DNA from: Nanobdellota archaeon
GTDB taxonomy: Archaea > Nanobdellota > Nanobdellia > SCGC-AAA011-G17 > JAFCDX01
Direction of reading: 5' to 3'
Assembly (NCBI GenBank): GCA_018816585.1
Contig: JAHIVQ010000044.1
Coordinates: forward strand, 1-15,967
Length of the DNA: 15,967 bases
The translations under genes and the position numbers were made by a program. Position 1 is the first letter of the stretch, and each line of letters starts with the position of its first letter. Below the pieces are notes generated by a model. It saw only the letters and a program-made list of their open reading frames with translations, was not told where the DNA came from and searched no databases. This document shows, piece by piece, positions 6,571 to 13,200 of this stretch.

Positions 6571-7851
6571 TTGAATAACAAAATAATTATAAAAATATTT
6601 GTTATACTAACTACTCTCTTATTTATTAATACCTCTGTTGTTCTTGCAATTGAATATGATTTAGAATATGATGCTAATGGGAATTTAATAGAAGATGGCA
6701 AATTTTATTATGAATATGATCCTTTTAACAATCTTAATATAATAAAAGAAAAACCAACTGAAAATGTAGTAGAAAGAAGAAGTTATGATTCTGAGAATAA
6801 TTTATTATATAAAATAGAATATTTTGATAATGATGAAACAAAAGAAACTTATTATGTAGATAAAAATTATAAACAAATTGTTAATTCTACTGGAACATTT
6901 AGTATTATATATTATTATGATGGAAATGAAGTGTTGGTTGTTATAAATGACACAGATAGCAGATTAAAAATAGCATTAACTGATTATTTAGGAAGTGCAG
7001 TAATATTACTAAATGAATCTGGAAGTGTTATAGAAATAACAGAATATGAGCCTGGTGGAGAGATAATAATCGGTGGTTCTCTTATAGATAAATTATATAC
7101 AGGAAAAGAATTAAATCCAAAAACAGATTTATACACTATTGGGATTAGAGAATATGATCCAGAAAGATATCAGTTTATACAACCAGATAAATTATTAGCA
7201 GATTTATATAATCCTCAATCTCTTAATAGATATTCTTATGTTTTAAACAACCCTTATAAGTATACTGATCCAAATGGTTTATGGGCTGTTCAAGTAGGGA
7301 TAGGTGGTATGGCTGGTTCAGGTGTTGGAGGAATTGTTGGTGGTGGTTTGGCAATTTCAGGTAGTTATGAACATGGTCTTGAAATTGGTCTTTATGGAAC
7401 AAGCGGTGGTGGAGTTTATGTTTCTCCAGGAGGGATCAGAGGGGGAGCAGGTATTATGATTACACCATCAGCAAAAAGTCTTAAAGATATTTCCGGAGGA
7501 AGTGGTTATATTGAAGTTGGTGGAGGAGAAGTAGGTATTTTAAGTGGTAGCATATCTAAACCAATAAAAGATAGTGGTATTGGACCAACTTATGGTTTAA
7601 GTGCAAGTGTAGGGGGAGAATTACCAGAACCAACCCCAACATATGGAGCATTATTTTTAACAAATACTGGAGTTTTAGGTTTATATTCTTCAAAATCAGG
7701 ACCAGAATTTAAAAATTATCCTGGAGGACAAGATAATAATTTAAAAAGAGATAATAAGAATGTAGAATTTAAAGATCAATCTCAGAATTATTTAGAAAAA
7801 ATGTTTTCTTCTATTAAAAATATATTCACTAATGGAGCTAAAAAAGAATAA
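6571..7851 (+). CDS. Secreted orphan RHS-core protein with Gly-rich C-terminal domain
   Basis: A 426-aa protein if translation starts at TTG 6571, or 440 aa from ATG 6529. The TTG start follows AGGTGA and places the Lys/Ile signal peptide (1-26, ending 'VVLA') at the N-terminus. Residues 27-185 contain degenerate YD repeats ('YDANGNL', 'YDSENN') and a 'YLGSAVILLNESGS' segment matching the RHS 'HLGS..LvT' signature. The RHS-associated core follows, with 'REYDPERYQFIQPD', 'NPQSLNRYSY' and 'NNPYKYTDPNGL' near 193-237. The residues equivalent to the RHS aspartyl self-protease are present (R193, D206, D233). The 189-aa C-terminal part (238-426) is unrelated to the sister gene at 8235: a Gly-rich, partly hydrophobic, probably beta-structured region with a polar tail. 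It matches no toxin family I recognise. The gene is followed after 1 nt by a membrane protein gene. A role as secreted polymorphic effector is inference. Confidence 0.82.
   Translation: MNNKIIIKIFVILTTLLFINTSVVLAIEYDLEYDANGNLIEDGKFYYEYDPFNNLNIIKEKPTENVVERRSYDSENNLLYKIEYFDNDETKETYYVDKNYKQIVNSTGTFSIIYYYDGNEVLVVINDTDSRLKIALTDYLGSAVILLNESGSVIEITEYEPGGEIIIGGSLIDKLYTGKELNPKTDLYTIGIREYDPERYQFIQPDKLLADLYNPQSLNRYSYVLNNPYKYTDPNGLWAVQVGIGGMAGSGVGGIVGGGLAISGSYEHGLEIGLYGTSGGGVYVSPGGIRGGAGIMITPSAKSLKDISGGSGYIEVGGGEVGILSGSISKPIKDSGIGPTYGLSASVGGELPEPTPTYGALFLTNTGVLGLYSSKSGPEFKNYPGGQDNNLKRDNKNVEFKDQSQNYLEKMFSSIKNIFTNGAKKE
6638..6672 (+). repeat. 35-nt direct repeat, copy 1 (signal peptide/YD junction)
   Basis: These 35 bases are identical to 8326-8360 and encode the end of the signal peptide and the first YD repeat of each orphan RHS gene. 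Flanking sequence is similar but diverged. Such identity indicates duplication with later divergence, or gene conversion between the two cassettes. Confidence 0.8.
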
Positions 7852-7852
7852 A

Positions 7853-8233
7853 ATGATAACTTATAATACCTTTATTATAGAAATTTTTCCAATAATCATA
7901 ATTTTATTAGCAATTGGTTCTTTTATGTTTTGGGCATACGCTTCTATTAATAGTACTAAACTTTATTATTATTTAAGAGAACATAAAAAAATAAAATGGA
8001 AAAAGTTATTTTTCTTTAATAATTTAAATATGGGTGCAGACAAAATGTTTAATGGGTATCATTATATCAAAAATGATGAAGATATAAATAATAAAAATAT
8101 TAGATTTTATAAAGAAAGAGCGAGGTTTGGAATTAAATGGGCATTAAGGACCTTTTATTTACTCTTAATTTATATTGCTTTAGTTATAATAACTGTTATA
8201 GTTTTAGATTATGCATTTGGAATAAAAGTATAA
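7853..8233 (+). CDS. Small membrane protein after the first RHS cassette
   Basis: A 126-aa protein of unknown family. I chose ATG 7853, one nucleotide after the stop of the RHS gene, over ATG 7832, because the junction (TAA, A, ATG) is exactly the same as at 8231-8237 between this gene and the next. Two transmembrane helices are visible, at about 8-30 ('FIIEIFPIIIILLAIGSF') and about 98-120 ('FYLLLIYIALVIITVIVL'). A basic, aromatic region of about 65 aa lies between them, likely cytoplasmic. The position directly behind an RHS cassette is where polymorphic toxin loci carry an immunity gene, and a membrane protein would fit a membrane-acting tip. That role is inferred from position only. Confidence 0.72.
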   Translation: MITYNTFIIEIFPIIIILLAIGSFMFWAYASINSTKLYYYLREHKKIKWKKLFFFNNLNMGADKMFNGYHYIKNDEDINNKNIRFYKERARFGIKWALRTFYLLLIYIALVIITVIVLDYAFGIKV

Positions 8234-8234
8234 A

Positions 8235-9479
8235 ATGATACAACAATTAAAAAAACAGGAAAGTGAGAATAAAATTATAAGATTGTTTAGTATTTCAATT
8301 GCATTTATTTTTATTGATACCTCAATTGTTCTTGCAATTGAATATGATTTAGAATATGATACCAATGGAAATTTAATTCAGGGAAAAGACAAATATTTTG
8401 AGTATAATACATTTAATCAATTATTTAAGGTTAGAGAGAATAATGAAAATGGAAATATTTTAGAAGAATATTATTATGATCAAGATGGAAATAGAATATT
8501 AAAGATAGAATATGAATCAGGGCAGGTAAAACAAGAAATTTATTACATAAATGAAAATTATATACAGATAGTAAATTCCACAGGAACATTCAGCGAAGTT
8601 TATTATTATGATGATTCTGGATTGATTGCTGAGAATGGAACAGATTCAAAATTAAAGGCTTATCATTCAGATCATTTAGGTAGCACTAATTTAGTTACAA
8701 ATGAATCTGGCTCTATTGTAGAAGAGGATTATTATGAGCCTTATGGTTCGGAATTGCAGGATAGTAATTCAAGATATACTTATACAGGAAAGGAAAAAGA
8801 TGCAACAGGATTAATGTATTATGGTGCAAGAAATTATAATCCAGAGCAAGGACAGTTTATTGAGCCTGATAAAATATTAGCACAGGTTTACGACCCTCAG
8901 CAATTGAACAGGTATGCTTATGCAAGGAATAATCCTTATAAGTATATTGATAAAGAAGGTAAAGCTATATTTGATGTAAATGCTCAAGGTAATCCTGCAT
9001 CTTTTCTTCAAGTAATAGCGGACTATCAAAAAGTTTTTGTAGCTAAACAAGAACGACTAAAACTTGCACAAACACAATTAGAACTAGGATTGAGAAAAGA
9101 ATTTGGTGACTTACCAAAAATACAATCTTCAAGTGTAATAGGTGCATACCCATCACCAAATATAATGAGTACTACTAGATATACATTTTATCAACTCCAA
9201 GAGATGAAATTAAGTAAATCATTCAATATACAAATAAATCAATATCAAGATGTTGTTGGATATAAGTATGAAGATAGACTAGTAAGTGTAGGTCTTATGG
9301 AAGAAAGAGGATTCGAAAAATCTAATATAATAAGTGAAATAAGTTCGCAATATCAACAAATAACAGGAAAAACTTATGAACCATCTTCTATTAAGAGAGG
9401 AATCTCTAGTGCAATTCATTTTGGAGAATCACTTTATACTAAAATAAATAAATTGATAGGGGGAAGGAATTCAAATTAA
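8235..9479 (+). CDS. Secreted orphan RHS-core protein with alpha-helical C-terminal domain
   Basis: A 414-aa paralogue of the protein at 6571. A signal peptide (1-34, ending 'IVLA') is followed by YD repeats ('YDTNGNL', 'YDQDGNR', 'YYYDDSG'), the near-canonical RHS signature 'HSDHLGSTNLVTNESG' (144-159), 'YEPYGSELQ' and the core 'TGLMYYGARNYNPEQGQF' to 'NRYAYARNNPYKYIDKEGK' (191-243). The putative self-cleavage residues R199, D212 and D239 are kept, but the usual DPxGL cleavage motif reads DKEGK. Residues 244-414 are a new domain, charged and mostly helical in appearance ('VFVAKQERLKLAQTQLEL'), with no resemblance to the tip of the sister gene and no toxin family I can name. The ATG is 1 nt after the previous stop, which suggests translational coupling. 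A membrane protein gene overlaps or abuts the 3' end. An effector role is inference. Confidence 0.84.
   Translation: MIQQLKKQESENKIIRLFSISIAFIFIDTSIVLAIEYDLEYDTNGNLIQGKDKYFEYNTFNQLFKVRENNENGNILEEYYYDQDGNRILKIEYESGQVKQEIYYINENYIQIVNSTGTFSEVYYYDDSGLIAENGTDSKLKAYHSDHLGSTNLVTNESGSIVEEDYYEPYGSELQDSNSRYTYTGKEKDATGLMYYGARNYNPEQGQFIEPDKILAQVYDPQQLNRYAYARNNPYKYIDKEGKAIFDVNAQGNPASFLQVIADYQKVFVAKQERLKLAQTQLELGLRKEFGDLPKIQSSSVIGAYPSPNIMSTTRYTFYQLQEMKLSKSFNIQINQYQDVVGYKYEDRLVSVGLMEERGFEKSNIISEISSQYQQITGKTYEPSSIKRGISSAIHFGESLYTKINKLIGGRNSN
8326..8360 (+). repeat. 35-nt direct repeat, copy 2
   Basis: Identical to 6638-6672, in the same place within the sister RHS gene, at the signal peptide cleavage site and first YD repeat. 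Confidence 0.8.
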
Positions 9480-9942
9480 AAAAAAGAATAAAATATTTAA
9501 CTCAATAAAAAACATCCCAAAATTATTATTAGTTTATTATATTTTAGTAATATTGTTTGGGATTTACAATCTCTTTATGGGAATTTTTTATTACCATCCT
9601 TTAGAAAAAGGGATTATATTAACAACAAATCATTGGATGACAGTATTTATTCAAATACCTTTATTTTTAATTTTATTTATTTTAAGCATCGTAATAATAA
9701 TTTACACTTTAAAGAAAAGATTATCTAAATTGAATTTAATCTATCCAATTTATTTTTTAATATTATGGATTATTACCCCAATAATAAGTTATTCCATCCT
9801 AATTTTATATCTTCCTATAATGTCATTTTTTATTTTAGACCTTTTAGTAAGATTTTATATAATTTTTTATATTTTTGATATAATATTTCCTATATATATA
9901 ATTAATAGATTAAGAAAAGATACAAAAAAGGTGAATAAATGA
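9475..9942 (+). CDS. Multi-helix membrane protein, possibly with an ATT start
   Basis: A protein of unknown family with four or five predicted transmembrane helices, almost entirely hydrophobic, and a basic C-terminus ('RLRKDTKKVNK'). The first canonical in-frame start is TTG 9553 (129 aa), but it has no Shine-Dalgarno and begins in the middle of the first hydrophobic helix. The frame is open upstream to a TAG at 9457 and reads 'KKKNKIFNSIKNIPKLLLVYY', an ideal basic N-terminus before a helix. There is no ATG, GTG or TTG in that stretch. ATT 9475, 6 nt after an AAGGA element and overlapping the previous stop (ATTAA), is my preferred start and gives 155 aa; a sequencing error or another start is possible. 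It follows the second RHS cassette and is the first candidate partner or immunity gene for it, by position only. The next ATG overlaps its stop. Confidence 0.65.
   Translation: MKKKNKIFNSIKNIPKLLLVYYILVILFGIYNLFMGIFYYHPLEKGIILTTNHWMTVFIQIPLFLILFILSIVIIIYTLKKRLSKLNLIYPIYFLILWIITPIISYSILILYLPIMSFFILDLLVRFYIIFYIFDIIFPIYIINRLRKDTKKVNK
9929..9934 (+). promoter_or_regulatory. Shine-Dalgarno AGGTGA
   Basis: AGGTGA sits 4 nt before the ATG at 9939, the same spacing as before the TTG at 6571. It is the main support for translation of the 24-codon micro-ORF. Confidence 0.5.
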
Positions 9943-10013
9943 TAAATAAAAATATACAACAGTTAGATAATATTGAAAGAGAAGAAACAAATAAAGGGGG
10001 TGGTGAAGAATGA
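9939..10013 (+). CDS. Possible 24-aa micro-ORF linking two genes
   Basis: A 24-codon frame (start 'MINKNIQQLDNIE', end 'GGGEE') with a good AGGTGA ribosome binding site. Its ATG overlaps the stop of the upstream membrane protein gene (ATGA) and its TGA overlaps the ATG of the next gene (ATGA). The peptide is hydrophilic and charged. Its Gly-Gly-Gly-Glu-Glu end is dictated by the Shine-Dalgarno of the next gene. It may serve only to pass ribosomes along by translational coupling, or be a remnant of a larger gene. It is too short to judge coding potential. Confidence 0.35.
   Translation: MINKNIQQLDNIEREETNKGGGEE
10001..10006 (+). promoter_or_regulatory. Shine-Dalgarno TGGTGA
   Basis: TGGTGA lies 3 nt before the ATG at 10010 and supports that start. 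It is preceded by a run of five Gs (9996-10000), unusual in this AT-rich DNA. Confidence 0.55.
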
Positions 10014-10255
10014 GTTTATCTAAAGTGATAATAGGATTCATATTTTTAATTTTAGGTATAGTTTTTTTTACATATAATACTAAAATAGCGGAAAAGCATT
10101 TAAATTGGGGAGCAAATTTAATTAAAAATACGTTTAGATTTAGAAAATCTAATTTAAAAAAATATTTGTGGATGTTCAAATTATATATACTTGTTGGATC
10201 TATTTTATTTATGGTTGCAGGGATCATACTTATAATAAAATATTTTCAAGGTTAA
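10010..10255 (+). CDS. Small two-helix membrane protein, 81 aa
   Basis: An unrecognised protein with hydrophobic helices at about 5-22 ('VIIGFIFLILGIVFFTY') and about 56-77 ('ILVGSILFMVAGIILII'), joined by a basic loop of about 35 aa rich in Lys, Arg and Asn. The predicted topology leaves a cytoplasmic loop and short outer ends, the same general plan as the protein at 7853. The start is supported by GGTGA and by the ATGA overlap with the micro-ORF. It is the last gene before the giant RHS-type gene and belongs to the same plus-strand run. It could be an accessory or immunity-like partner of an RHS cassette or of the giant protein. This is inferred from position alone. A frame on the opposite strand over this gene is a shadow. 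Confidence 0.65.
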   Translation: MSLSKVIIGFIFLILGIVFFTYNTKIAEKHLNWGANLIKNTFRFRKSNLKKYLWMFKLYILVGSILFMVAGIILIIKYFQG

Positions 10256-10263
10256 TAATATAG

Positions 10264-10273
10264 TATATAAAAA
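10264..10273 (+). promoter_or_regulatory. TATA box of the giant RHS-type gene
   Basis: TATATAAAAA centres about 31 nt before the ATG at 10299, with no Shine-Dalgarno between them, so this gene probably has its own promoter and a nearly leaderless transcript. A palindrome, AAGTACTT (10282-10289), lies between box and start and could be an operator, though 8 nt is too short to be sure. Confidence 0.5.
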
Positions 10274-10298
10274 AGTAGAAGAAGTACTTTAATAAAAA

Positions 10299-13200
10299 AT
10301 GAAACAAAATAATAAAAAAAGAGGTGTACAAATTTTAATAATCAGTATTTTATTACTTATAACAATAGAAACAGCTTATGCTATTCCAACTTATTCTTTA
10401 TCCAATATGTACGATGCAGCAGTTCCAAAACAGCAGAAAATAGATCCTATTGGGAATTTTATTATGAATCAGTTTACAGGGTCTGAATCTTATATTTATC
10501 CTATTGAAGTTCCAAAAGGTGTAAATGGATTAAACCCAAAATTGAATTTAATTTATAGCAGTCTTTCAACAACGAGCAAACCAACACAGATTGGAACAGC
10601 ATGGTTTTTAACCCAAAATTATATACAAAGAGATGTTAATGGAACTTTTGATAATGTTAGTGATGATAAATTTAAGTTATATTTTAATGACAATTCTTAT
10701 GATCTAATCTATAATTCTACAGAAAATGCATTCCATACAAAGATAGAGAGTTTCATGTTAATACAAAATAAGACAGGAACCAACAATACAAAACAGCAGT
10801 ATTGGGAATTAAGAACAAAAGATGGGACAAATTACAGATTTGGCTTTAATAATTATTCTGAATTAACTTCTAATGCATACAATAATAATTACAGTGTAAG
10901 ATGGTATTTGGATCAGGTAAATGACACTTATAACAACAAAATTTATTATTTTTACAAAGAAAATCCATATGTTAATGATTCAGGTGCAGTTTATCTGGAT
11001 AAAATATTGTACAATGTTGATACTAAAAGAGAAATACAGTTTGGTTATGAAATTTCAGACAGACCTGATATTTGGAGAGTATATGAAGATGGAATAATAA
11101 ATATTTCAGAATCAAGAAGATTAAAAGAAATACTAATTCTTGCAAATAGCAATCTTGTAAGAAGATATGTTATTAATTATAACACTGTTCATTTAAATAC
11201 AAAAACTTTTTTAGTAAATATAACAAAATATGGAAGTGATAATTCAACAGCTTTGCCCGCAACTAAATTTTCTTATAATAATTTGACACAAAAAAATTGG
11301 AATTATGAAGGCAAGATATGGCAAGCCCCAGACTGCAATTCAAGCGGGTATACAGGATGTTTTGCAAGAAGTGGTGGAGATGATAATGGAATCAGAATTT
11401 CAGATATTAATGGAGATGGTTTAGTTGATTTGGTAAGAGCTAATTCTTGTGATAATGCACCAGCTCAAGCAGTTTGGATAAATAATGGAACTGGATTTGT
11501 AAGAAATTATAATTGGCAAGTTCCAGATTATTTTTTACAAGCAGACAGTCATGGTTATTGTGATGAAGGAGCTATTTTAGCAGATGTTAATGGTGATGGT
11601 TTGCCTGATTTTGTAAAGGCAAATCCATGTGTAACTTCTGGATCACAAACTAAAACTTATATTAACAATGGCACTGGCTGGAATGAAGATTCACACTGGT
11701 TAGTTCCAGGTTGTACTGGTGGTGATACAAGTGGATGTTTTTTGATACCCCCAGCAGAATGCAAGTCAAATGGATTAGTAATTGAAGATATTAATGGAGA
11801 TGGATTTGCTGATATAGTAAAATCAAATGGGAGAGATTTACCATCTACTAAGATATGGATCAATAATGGTACTGGATGGGTAGTAAACACCAATTGGAAA
11901 GTTCCAAAATGTGATTATAGTACATCAACATTTGACAGTTGTATTGTTGAAAACACTCAATTTGGTCTTGGAATAGAGGGTGCTAAATTAATAGATTTAA
12001 ATGGAGATGGGCTTCCAGATTTTTTTAAAGCAAATGGTCAGGGCTCTCCATCATCTGGTAGTTTTATTAATAACGGTACTGGTTGGGTAGAAAATAAAAA
12101 TTGGATAAGTCCAGGTTGCACTGGAGGCGGAACAAGCGGTTGTTTTGTTCAAGCTGGAGATCCAATTGATAGTGTTTGTAATGGTAAAGGAGGGGCCACA
12201 AGAATGGCTGATGTTAATGGTGATGGACTTATTGATATAGTTTATTCTGATGGAAGTCCTTATCCTTATGGTCCTTATTATTACTACAAGGTATGGATTA
12301 ATAATGGCAATGGATGGAATGATGATACTAACTGGAAAATAAAGTGTGGTCCAGGCACTAATAATGATCAATGTTTTATCGGACCTGGATCTGATGATGG
12401 GCAGTGCTATGATTCAGGAATTAGAATAATGGATATAAATGGAAATGGACTTCCTGATATAATAAGAGGTGATGGAAGAGGAGGATATGTACAGAGTGGA
12501 TGGTATAATTTAACATGGATTAATAATAATTCAAAACCTTATTTATTAAATAATATTACAAATGAGTTTGGTGGTATTATATCTATTGATTATATTACAT
12601 CTACATCCTTGAATAATACAGGAACTGATAATCTTAATGATTTAGGATTTAATTTATGGTTAGTTAAGAATGTAACTAAAGATAATAAAATGACAGATTC
12701 TCATAATATACAATCAATTGACCAGTATAATTATACTGGAGGATTTTATGATTATAGAAACAAAGAATTCAAAGGATTTAATGTTGTAGAAAATATAAAT
12801 CCAAACAAGACAAAAACAATTAATTATTACAAGCAGGATAATGTGACTTATGGAGAGATATACAAGACAGAAATTTATGATGACCAAAATAATATTTATA
12901 AAAAAATAGAATATTTATGGAATGGAACACCTGTTTCAGGATACTTCGTAAAAGAATTAAGAGGAATAGCAGAATATTCTTATGATGGAAATTCAAATAA
13001 TCCAAAAATAAAAAATACAACAAATTATTATGATTCTTATGGAAATATAAATTCTACAAATAATTTGGGTGATGTTGATATTGATGGAGATGAATACTAC
13101 CAATACTTTGAATATTTATATAATACAAATAACTGGATTGTCAGTAAATTAAAGCACTCTTATATAAATGATGCAAATGGAAATAAGATAAGAGAATCTT

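Noticed and set aside
9910..10227. 105-aa minus-strand frame
   Set aside because: It is antisense to two genes linked by ATGA overlaps and Shine-Dalgarno sites, with no start signals of its own.
6571..10255. The two small RHS genes as decayed fragments (pseudogenes) of a large rhs gene
   Set aside because: Both have intact frames, matching signal peptides, start signals or coupling, and complete cores, which argues for functional small genes. Degeneration cannot be excluded for the less canonical first copy.
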